Shown piece by piece: positions 1 to 5,435 of a DNA stretch of 10,275 nucleotides. Numbering within the stretch: position 1 is the first letter of the stretch; every line of letters starts with the position of its first letter. The DNA comes from JAOABV01 sp964473505 (lineage in GTDB: Bacteria > Hydrothermota > Tepidihabitantia > Tepidihabitantales > CAIPLT01). Made by a program: the position numbers and the translations under genes. The stretch is from positions 1-10,275 of the forward strand of contig CAYYPG010000077.1 in the NCBI GenBank assembly GCA_964473505.1. Reading direction: 5' to 3'. The notes beneath the pieces were generated by a model. It did not search any database. It saw only the letters and a program-made list of their open reading frames with translations, and was not told the origin of the DNA.

Positions 1-34
1 TAAATAAAAATAATATTGACTTTTCTTGTATAGT

Positions 35-631
35 TCACTGTTCTTTATCATCTAAATATAAAGGAGATTTATACTTTTGTAAATACAGAATGCGAAATTT
101 CTTTTTCGCACGCTCAAACATCTTTTGCACGGCAGATTCGGATTTACCCATAATTTTACCAATTTCCGCATAAGTAAAACCACTTCCAATTTTAAGTTGT
201 AATACCTGCACATGCTGTGGTGGCATTAACCGCAAGATATTTTGCACATTCTCTGTAAGACGATGCGCAAAATTTTTCTTTTCTTTGGTAAACCGAAAGA
301 AATGCTCACCAGCAATGCTTTTACCATAATAACGCTTAGCATCCCTTTTTCGCTGACGATAATAATCAATAATCTGGTAATTCACCAGCCGATATAACCA
401 CTTTTGAAAACACCGCGGCTTTTTTAATTGAGTGATTTTATCCAAAACCTTCACCCAAACCTGACTACAAATATCATCAACATCCTCGGGTTGAACAACC
501 TTTAACTTAATATACTGCCAAACCAAAGGATAATAGCGTTCATATAATACCCGCAAAGCATCATACTCACCTCTTCGTATCCTGCGGACACACTCTTCAT
601 CAGTCAAAAGATACTTCGGGCAATCATTCAT
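35..631 (-). CDS. ECF-type RNA polymerase sigma-70 family sigma factor
   Basis: A 198-residue protein with the two-domain layout of an extracytoplasmic-function sigma factor, which directs RNA polymerase to a small regulon. Region 2 covers about residues 22-97: it includes ALRVLYERYYPLVW, the acidic DVDDICSQVWVKV stretch used for core binding, and a WLYRLVNYQIIDYYRQRKR helix for -10 recognition. Region 4 covers about residues 130-182, beginning LMPPQHVQVLQLK, with the helix-turn-helix YAEIGKIMGKSESAVQKMFERAKKKF that reads the -35. There is no region 3, as expected for the class. The ATG at 631 is chosen because an extended -10 promoter ends nine bases before it. No anti-sigma gene is visible beside it: only 34 bases remain downstream to the window edge, and upstream is gene-poor. 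The ECF subgroup and signal cannot be told from the sequence. The class call is secure. Confidence 0.93.
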   Translation of the reverse strand: MNDCPKYLLTDEECVRRIRRGEYDALRVLYERYYPLVWQYIKLKVVQPEDVDDICSQVWVKVLDKITQLKKPRCFQKWLYRLVNYQIIDYYRQRKRDAKRYYGKSIAGEHFFRFTKEKKNFAHRLTENVQNILRLMPPQHVQVLQLKIGSGFTYAEIGKIMGKSESAVQKMFERAKKKFRILYLQKYKSPLYLDDKEQ

Positions 632-640
632 ACTTTTGTT

Positions 641-668
641 AGTATAACATAAGTTAGGATAAAGTCAA
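641..668 (-). promoter_or_regulatory. Extended -10 sigma-70-type promoter of the sigma factor gene, almost leaderless
   Basis: On the minus strand, TTGACT (663-668), a 16-base spacer and TATACT (641-646) are preceded by the TG of an extended -10 (TGT-TATACT). Only nine bases separate the -10 from the ATG at 631, so a start seven bases downstream of the -10 would leave a leader of about three bases. No Shine-Dalgarno fits. The spacer holds TAAC-N4-GTTA (645-656), a perfect four-base inverted repeat that may be an operator. Confidence 0.6.
645..656. promoter_or_regulatory. Candidate operator, inverted repeat TAAC-N4-GTTA
   Basis: TAACATAAGTTA sits between the -35 and -10 of the sigma factor promoter. 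A closely related sequence lies at the same place in the lexA promoter (10085-10096). The layout, short arms separated by four bases, is like that of LexA boxes in Gram-positive bacteria (CGAAC-N4-GTTCG) but with different arms. LexA as the binder is inference only. Confidence 0.3.
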
Positions 669-838
669 GAGACTAATTTGTCGTGATGAGATTTGACGTT
701 TGGTGTAGATTAAAGAAAATAGATTATCAACTATGTTTTGGTCTATCATTAGATAAGCGAACACACCGACAAAAATAATTTACTCAAAGGTCTTGATTAG
801 ACGCAAAATGTCTTTTTGAGGTATGAGTTAACAACTCG

Positions 839-1045
839 GTGGTATTTTCTTGTTTTTCTAAAAGTGCTAAATATTGTCTCTTGATAAAAGCAAATGTGTG
901 GCTAAATTATAAACACCGTAGTTCTGAAGGTTATTGCTCTATCGGTTTTCTCGACTTCATTCACACTAATTCTGCCCGTTGCTTACAAATTGATAATTAT
1001 CTTCACGCCACCATTATTTCTCAAAGCAACAGCAAAATTTACTAG
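839..1045 (+). pseudogene. Doubtful 68-residue frame, possibly a remnant of a transposase
   Basis: An open frame that can only start with GTG at 839, without a ribosome binding site. It encodes 68 residues that I do not recognise as any complete family. The stretch FLDFIHTNSARCLQIDN loosely recalls the 'FLD...IQTDNG' segment around the second catalytic Asp of DDE integrase-core transposases (IS3/IS481 type), and an IS-end-like motif lies 56 bases downstream. Against this, the expected residues after the DN (GxEF) are absent and no other catalytic motif is visible. It could equally be a chance frame. An inverted repeat GAGTT-AAC-AACTC (825-837) immediately precedes it. Confidence 0.2.
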
Positions 1046-1100
1046 GACTTTACTTCTTAAAGCGACTTTTCGGCCTATTTTTCAGGTAACCCAGAAGGCT

Positions 1101-1131
1101 AGGGAGGGAACTGTACCCCCATTTTAGGGTA
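1101..1131. repeat. GC-rich motif resembling an insertion-sequence end
   Basis: In otherwise AT-rich DNA this segment reads AGGGAGGGAACTGTACCCCC followed by ATTTTAGGGTA. TACCC (1114-1118) and GGGTA (1127-1131) can pair as a small hairpin. The 'AACTGTACCCCC' style is reminiscent of IS3/IS481-type terminal repeats, but no inverted partner copy is present in the window, so an intact element is not supported. Confidence 0.25.
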
Positions 1132-1185
1132 AAATGCAATATCTTTAAGAAAACCAATGACTTATCTTAAAATCCTCCTTATCGG

Positions 1186-1209
1186 AAACATTAGTTATAA
1201 CTAATGTTT
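1186..1209. repeat. Perfect 24-bp palindrome
   Basis: Each half is 12 bases, AAACATTAGTTA followed directly by its exact reverse complement, with no mismatch and no spacer. All but four of the 24 bases are A or T, so as RNA it would form only a weak hairpin, and the T-run after it is short. A binding site for a dimeric regulator, upstream of the promoter-like region at 1247-1275, is more likely than an efficient terminator. Binder unknown. Confidence 0.55.
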
Positions 1210-1246
1210 TAGGTTATTTTAAAAGTCAGGCTTATTCTTTTATGGC

Positions 1247-1275
1247 TTGACTTTTGGCTTAAAATATAATAATAT
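1247..1275 (+). promoter_or_regulatory. Possible plus-strand promoter
   Basis: TTGACT (1247-1252), a 17-base spacer and TAATAT (1270-1275) fit a sigma-70 promoter. The DNA downstream of the -35 is so AT-rich that several other -10 candidates exist (TATAAT at 1265 and 1273, with poor spacing). It could drive transcription through the repeats into the operon starting at 1756, about 480 bases away, or a short RNA. Confidence 0.3.
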
Positions 1276-1290
1276 AATATAAATATAAAA

Positions 1291-1516
1291 AATGAAACTG
1301 TTTGAATAGGAGAAGAATATATATTGGGATAATGTGCTGCGAAAGTTATAATAGATGTGGGGACATATATTCAATAAGAAATATAAATATTGCCATGTGC
1401 TACTGATTGTAATATAAGAATGAAACTGTTTGAATAGGCGAAGAAGATGTATTGGGATAGTGTGCCATTGCAGACATTGTGTTCGGTTTATTATAATAGA
1501 TGAGCACAATTATTCA
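1291..1516. repeat. Pair of imperfect direct repeats (units A and B), 128 bases apart
   Basis: Unit A (1291-1337) and unit B (1419-1465) match at 43 of 47 positions by eye. Each begins with ATGAAACTGTTTGAATAG, a five-codon MKLFE frame ending in TAG, and continues through TATTGGGATA(A/G)TGTGC. A second, weaker block follows in both: TATAATAGATG at 1347 and 1492, then ATTCA. The units therefore extend to about 1373 and 1516, with insertions in B. Both are preceded by an AATATAA-like sequence. Function unknown: possible duplicated small-RNA gene, regulatory array, or remnant of a repeat family. Confidence 0.65.
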
Positions 1517-1568
1517 GATTGGTGTTGATTATTAATAATATAAAATTAATATTTTAGAGATTGTATTC

Positions 1569-1725
1569 TATATAATAATAACATTTTCAAAGCCTTGCCG
1601 ATATTTTATGCTTGGATTGAAAGGCTACTATATAATATAATATATATACTGAAGACATGGTGTTTTATATAATAATATTTTCCGAACTTTGGCGATGTTT
1701 TATGTTCTATCTAATTGAAAGGCTA
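1569..1725. repeat. Second pair of imperfect direct repeats (units C and D), 97 bases apart
   Basis: Unit C (1569-1627) and unit D (1666-1725) share, in order, TATATAATAAT, TTTTC, a GCGAT/CCGAT core followed by TTTTATG, and a final ATTGAAAGGCTA. In C, AGCCTT and the closing AAGGCT can pair, but the left arm is not conserved in D, so a conserved hairpin is not supported. D ends 30 bases before the first gene of the lipid operon, so the pair may form part of its upstream control region. Confidence 0.6.
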
Positions 1726-1755
1726 TTTTTATTTAATCTTTGTTGAGTAGAAGAT

Positions 1756-2767
1756 ATGCACTATCATATCACGGTTTATCTTTTTCATCAGGGCATTAAA
1801 ATTGCATGTCTTTTACCCCGCTGGTTAGTATTGCTAATTGCAAGAACTTTAGCTTTATTAAGATTCTGTCAAGCCAAAAAAGAACGACAGATTGTCAAAA
1901 AAAATCTCTTGATGTGTGGCATTACTCCCAGTTGGCAAAATGTCCTTAAGAATTTTGTCAATTATGCGGTCTGTTTAGCAGATGCGTTTCGGACTTTAAT
2001 CTATAGTGCGGATATTAAAGAAAAACTTATGCAAAAAAATAATAGTCTACGTAAACCCTCTTATCTGGAAAAGATGGTAGATATCAAGGGTATTGAAAAT
2101 TTAGACCAAGCATTAAAACTCAACCGGGGAGTAATTTTAGTTACCGCTCATCTCGGTAATTGGGATTTAGCCGGAGTTTTTCTTGCTGGTTTGGGCTATC
2201 CGCTTACTGCCGTGGTAGAAGAAATTTCCGGGCTTTCGGATATCTATAATTTGATTAGAACCCGAACCGGAATGCAAATCGTATTTATCCGCGAAAAAGA
2301 GAAGATGACCCAAGCCTTAGAAAATAATCGGATTTTAGTCTTATTAGCCGACCGGGATTTAACCGGTCATGGCCAATTAGTAAACTTTCTTAAAGCCAAA
2401 AAGAAAATTCCCCGCGGTCCAGCTGCATTTGCCCTAAGACATCAAACTCCAGTCTGTTGCGGCTATTTTGTCTTAAATCAAGACAAAAAGTCAAAAAAAA
2501 TCTACCGAGCGGAAATTTCTCAACCTATACTGCCTGAAAATAAGTCCCAAGCAGAATTTTTACAAGTCATTGCCGATAAATTGTCTGAATATATCAGCCA
2601 AACTCCATTGCAATGGTTTGTATNNNNNNNNNNNNNNNNNNNNNNNNNNNNNNNNNNNNNNNNNNNNNNNNNNNNNNNNNNNNNNNNNNNNNNNNNNNNN
2701 NNNNNNNNNNNNNNNNNNNNNNNTGCAATGGTTTGTATTTAGAGATGAATGGCCTAAAGAATGTTAG
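1756..2767 (+). CDS. LpxL/HtrB-family lipid A biosynthesis acyltransferase (gene interrupted by a false scaffold gap)
   Basis: Member of the lysophospholipid acyltransferase (LABLAT) superfamily, which adds a secondary acyl chain to a lipid A precursor at the inner membrane. The signature is HLGNWD at residues 132-137, the catalytic H-X4-D. It is followed by a conserved RTRTGMQIV segment and by ADRDL with IPRGPAAFALRHQTPV at about 198-233. The hydrophobic N-terminus (residues 12-36) suits membrane attachment. A run of 100 N lies inside the 3' end, flanked on both sides by the same 15 bases TGCAATGGTTTGTAT. Removing 115 bases joins QWFV to FRDEWPKEC and a TAG, giving exactly 299 codons (298 residues), the normal length and C-terminus of the family. 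An unmodified reading instead yields a wrong end. It is first in the operon, 16 bases before mlaE. The substrate could also be another glycolipid. Confidence 0.9.
2624..2723. other. Scaffold gap of 100 N, probably zero or negative real length
   Basis: Exactly 100 unknown bases, a conventional scaffolding length. The 15 bases before the gap (2609-2623) are repeated immediately after it (2724-2738). Two contigs that really overlap were probably joined with a default gap. Collapsing the overlap repairs the acyltransferase reading frame. Confidence 0.9.
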
Positions 2768-2783
2768 TGAGAACGAATAGAAA

Positions 2784-3515
2784 ATGAATATTCCAGAATT
2801 AATAAGATTTATCATTTTTCCGTTTCAAAGTCTTTTTAGTTCAGGAAAAGGTCATCGGACTTATGAACGGTTTATCCAACAGTGTTATGAAATTGGAGTT
2901 AGTTCCTTGCCATTGGTGATGATTATCGGATTCTTTTTAGGACTGGTAACGACCGTGCAAAGTTTTTATCAAATATCAAATATGCTTCCAAAATATTTTC
3001 TTGGTCTTACTGTGGGCCGAATGGTAATGATTGAATTAGGTCCAGTGCTTACTGCTTTAGCCGTGACCGGCCGAAATATTTCTGCAATGGCAGCAGAGAT
3101 TGGCACAATGAAAATATCTGAACAGATTGATGCCTTAAAGGTGATGAAGATAGACCCGATGAATTTTTTAGCCAAACCCCGAATCCTGGCAATGCTTTTA
3201 GTTCTACCTTTACTTAACTATGTAATGATTGCGGTCGCCTTGCTTTCCGGCGCAATATTATCTCAAATGTTTTTGGCTACAGGTATTGAGGTGTTTTTTT
3301 ACGGGATTACGCATCCGTTTTATCCCCGTGATTTTTGGGCAAGTCTGGTTAAATCCATCTTCTTTGCTTTTTGGATAACTTCAGCTGGAGTCTATTTTGG
3401 CTTTCGGGTCTATGGCGGTGCAAAAGAAGTTGGTCAGGGTGTTATCAATGCAGTGGTCGTTTCTACAATCCTTATTCTCATCCTTGACTTTATTGCCGCA
3501 ATTATATTATTCTAA
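2784..3515 (+). CDS. mlaE: MlaE-family ABC transporter permease (phospholipid transport)
   Basis: A 243-residue integral membrane protein of the MlaE/YrbE family, the permease of ABC systems that move phospholipids between the inner and outer membranes together with an MCE protein. The diagnostic cytoplasmic coupling region is clear at residues 84-125: ELGPVLTALAVTGRNIS, AEIGTMK and SEQIDALKVMKIDP. Hydrophobic segments lie at about 41-62, 135-165, 188-207 and 222-243, with an amphipathic start. The length fits the family (about 250). It begins 16 bases after the acyltransferase stop, with no clear Shine-Dalgarno, and is followed by the ATPase and MCE genes, which fixes its role. No mlaC (periplasmic carrier) or mlaB (STAS) gene is present nearby. 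Confidence 0.95.
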   Translation: MNIPELIRFIIFPFQSLFSSGKGHRTYERFIQQCYEIGVSSLPLVMIIGFFLGLVTTVQSFYQISNMLPKYFLGLTVGRMVMIELGPVLTALAVTGRNISAMAAEIGTMKISEQIDALKVMKIDPMNFLAKPRILAMLLVLPLLNYVMIAVALLSGAILSQMFLATGIEVFFYGITHPFYPRDFWASLVKSIFFAFWITSAGVYFGFRVYGGAKEVGQGVINAVVVSTILILILDFIAAIILF

Positions 3516-3573
3516 GAGGATGTTAATTGCTAATCGTAAGAAAAAAATAGCCGAAGCGTAACTGGTAAATTCT

Positions 3574-4182
3574 ATGATTAAAGTTGAAAATATCACGAAA
3601 ACGATAGATTCAAAAAAAATTTTAGACAATATCAGTTTTGAAATTAGCGATGAGTTAATTGCCATTCTCGGACCAACTGGGGTCGGTAAAACCATACTCT
3701 TAAAAATTATTGCCGGACTACTGAAACCAGATACTGGTAGAGTTATAATTGATAAGGATGAAACAATCGGCTTTGTCTTTCAACATTCAGCCCTGTTTGA
3801 CTCAATGACAGTAGAAGAGAATATCCGATTGCCCTTATCCGAATGTAGTAATTGCCGTGAAACCGAGATTGCAAACAAGGTTAAATCCTTAGCCGAACTA
3901 TTTCATTTTGACGCCTCCTTTCTTAAGAAAAATGCCAACCAACTTTCAGGCGGTGAACGAAAATTAGTCGCGATTAGCCGAGCAATTATCAATAATCCGA
4001 CCTATGTGCTCTATGACGAACCAACCACCGGGCTTGACCCTGACACCCAAAATAAAATCTGCCAAGTGATTAAAGCCTTAAATAAACCCGGAATTCTGGT
4101 CACTCATAATCAAGATACGATTGAAACGATTGAAATAAAAACAATCTACCAATTGCAATCAGGTAAACTTAGTCCTTTGTAA
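3574..4182 (+). CDS. mlaF: MlaF-like ABC transporter ATP-binding protein
   Basis: ATPase partner of the MlaE permease. All nucleotide-binding motifs are present: Walker A GPTGVGKT (33-40), Q-loop Q70 in FVFQHSALFDSMTV, a pattern typical of MlaF, signature LSGGE (124-128), Walker B YVLYDE (144-149) with TTGLDP after it, and switch His178 in VTHN. At 202 residues it is short for the family (about 250-270). Only about 30 residues separate Walker A from the Q-loop where about 45 are usual, and the C-terminus ends right after the last beta strand. The frame is open and all catalytic residues are kept, so I regard it as a compact functional version. It sits 58 bases after mlaE with a poor ribosome binding site. 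A 13-codon frame (MLIANRKKKIAEA) fills part of that gap and is probably chance. Confidence 0.93.
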   Translation: MIKVENITKTIDSKKILDNISFEISDELIAILGPTGVGKTILLKIIAGLLKPDTGRVIIDKDETIGFVFQHSALFDSMTVEENIRLPLSECSNCRETEIANKVKSLAELFHFDASFLKKNANQLSGGERKLVAISRAIINNPTYVLYDEPTTGLDPDTQNKICQVIKALNKPGILVTHNQDTIETIEIKTIYQLQSGKLSPL

Positions 4183-4208
4183 AGAGTGTTAAAAACAATA
4201 TGCTTTAG

Positions 4209-4215
4209 TAAGGAG
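4209..4215 (+). promoter_or_regulatory. Shine-Dalgarno sequence of mlaD
   Basis: TAAGGAG four bases before the ATG at 4220. It is the only strong Shine-Dalgarno in front of any gene in this window; the others have weak or no complement to the 16S tail. Confidence 0.6.
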
Positions 4216-4219
4216 CATT

Positions 4220-4966
4220 ATGAATAGGTCAAAACATATCGTAGTTATCATCTTTGTCTTCGCGATTTTGGCAATAATTGTTTTCAGTTATTTGTATTTG
4301 TCGGGCTATTATACCACAATCGCCGGCTATCACGCCGAAGTCTATTTTGATGAAGTCTCCGGTCTTAAGCCTGGTGCGCCGGTCTATGTACGAGGAATAG
4401 AAAAAGGTAAAGTCAATAGAATTGAATTGATTGAAAACGGCAAAATGGTCAAAGTCGTATTTACCATTGATAAGAAGATGAAGATACTTCTTACCGAAGA
4501 CAGTAAATTTACCATTCGCAGTTTAAGTTATTTTGGCACGGACCGCATTCTCACAATTACCCCCGGCAATGGACTTATGGCTACCAGTGATACTAAATTC
4601 TCGGGTACAAATGAAGTTTTAGAACTTGAAGAATTCTTTCTGAAATTTAATAAACTAGTTAGCAAATTGGATTCAATTCCAATTACCGAAGAGATTAAGT
4701 CAATCAAAACCGAGATTACTTCGGTAATGCGGTTTTTAGCCCAAAGATTTCCTGGTCCAATTGAGGAATTGTCAAAACAACTTGCTATCTTAAATAATAA
4801 ATTAGACTCTTTGGCAAATTTGGCGCAATCTGAGGGTACTGTTAAAAAACTTTTTTCCAGCGATGAACTCTATTTAGAAATACGCGAGACGAATCAAAAG
4901 TTAAAAGAACTGATTGAAGATATTAAAACTAATCCCCAAAAATATATTCAGATAAAGATGTTTTAA
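4220..4966 (+). CDS. mlaD: MCE-domain lipid transport protein, MlaD-like
   Basis: Substrate-binding MCE protein of the Mla-type transporter. It is anchored in the inner membrane by one N-terminal helix (about residues 8-30) and faces the periplasm, where MCE rings pass lipids. The MCE domain spans about residues 37-116: HAEVYFDEVSGLKPGAPVYVRGIEKGKVNRI is followed by a beta-rich part ending in FGTDRILTITPG. Residues 135-235 form a helical, probably coiled-coil tail that could assemble into a tube or contact the outer membrane. The end NPQKYIQIKMF is the NPxKY-type terminus seen in many single-MCE proteins. The start is supported by a strong TAAGGAG. It lies 37 bases after mlaF. A single MCE domain and 248 residues agree with bacterial MlaD relatives carrying longer tails than the E. 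coli protein. Confidence 0.94.
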   Translation: MNRSKHIVVIIFVFAILAIIVFSYLYLSGYYTTIAGYHAEVYFDEVSGLKPGAPVYVRGIEKGKVNRIELIENGKMVKVVFTIDKKMKILLTEDSKFTIRSLSYFGTDRILTITPGNGLMATSDTKFSGTNEVLELEEFFLKFNKLVSKLDSIPITEEIKSIKTEITSVMRFLAQRFPGPIEELSKQLAILNNKLDSLANLAQSEGTVKKLFSSDELYLEIRETNQKLKELIEDIKTNPQKYIQIKMF

Positions 4967-5034
4967 GATAAACAAAAGAAGAACTATTTTCAAAGTTGAA
5001 CTGCTAATAAGAAAAAGTGAGCAAATAAATTTTA

Positions 5035-5424
5035 ATGAATAATAAAGAAAAGACGGTCTTAATCTTTCTCTGTGTCAGTTTTCTGATTGGAGCCGGAATT
5101 TCATTCTATCGCAATCAACAGTATAAGAAAAATTTAGAGAAGATTACGATCACGCTGAATGACTCAACACAACCGAAAATATATACCGAGGACTCTTTAG
5201 CGACCGAAACCAATCTTAGTAATCTAAGTAATCTAATTAATATTAACACTGCTTCCCAAAAAGAACTGGAAGCTTTACCCGGTATCGGTCCGGTTCTTGC
5301 CCAAAGAATAATTGAGTACCGAAAAGCCAACCAAGGTTTTAAGAGCATAGAAGAGATATTAAAGGTTTCCGGCATCGGTCCGAAAAAATACTCCGCACTT
5401 AAAGATAAAATAACAATAAAATAA
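5035..5424 (+). CDS. ComEA-like helix-hairpin-helix DNA-binding protein, membrane-anchored
   Basis: A 129-residue protein with one N-terminal membrane helix (about residues 8-24), a low-complexity linker and a C-terminal tandem helix-hairpin-helix domain (about 68-128). The domain has the classic ININTASQKELEALPGIGP...RI...R...F.SIEEILKVSGIGPKK pattern of the ComEA family. Such proteins bind double-stranded DNA at the cell surface or in the periplasm, and in competent bacteria ComEA helps pull DNA inside. No other competence gene is visible, so uptake is only a possibility. The linker carries an imperfect nine-base repeat (5213-5248) encoding NLSNLSNLININ. The gene lies 68 bases after mlaD and 11 before the phosphorylase. 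No Shine-Dalgarno is evident. Confidence 0.9.
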   Translation: MNNKEKTVLIFLCVSFLIGAGISFYRNQQYKKNLEKITITLNDSTQPKIYTEDSLATETNLSNLSNLININTASQKELEALPGIGPVLAQRIIEYRKANQGFKSIEEILKVSGIGPKKYSALKDKITIK

Positions 5425-5435
5425 ATAAAATAATT

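Larger units (their letters stand above)
669..1250. other. Gene-poor stretch with one doubtful reading frame and decayed-looking DNA
   Basis: No convincing gene occupies these roughly 580 bases. Plus-strand fragments around 700-776 (for example ending LSLDKRTHRQK before a stop) and the frame at 839-1045 look somewhat coding in composition but are split by stops. A GC-rich motif at 1101-1131 resembles the end of an insertion sequence, and a 24-bp palindrome follows at 1186-1209. An old, degraded mobile element is a reasonable but unproved explanation. Confidence 0.4.

Noticed and set aside
1292..1465. TAG read through as an amino acid in the MKLFE frames
   Set aside because: TAG ends the acyltransferase and lexA genes in this window at the expected positions, so it acts as a normal stop.
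1240..1509. 89-residue minus-strand frame over the A/B repeats
   Set aside because: Very rich in I, Y, S and F, as expected from AT-rich DNA read in reverse. Its internal repeats simply mirror the direct repeats, and no start signal is present.
1291..1725. CRISPR array
   Set aside because: Only two copies of each repeat, with mismatches, differing unit types and no regular spacer length; no cas genes.
2570..2767. Separate small gene spanning the N gap
   Set aside because: Only its last residues (QWFVFRDEWPKEC) are real, and they are the C-terminus of the acyltransferase once the false gap is removed.
3519..3560. 13-codon gene MLIANRKKKIAEA between mlaE and mlaF
   Set aside because: Too short, with a purine run abutting the ATG rather than properly spaced; more likely chance in a 58-base gap.
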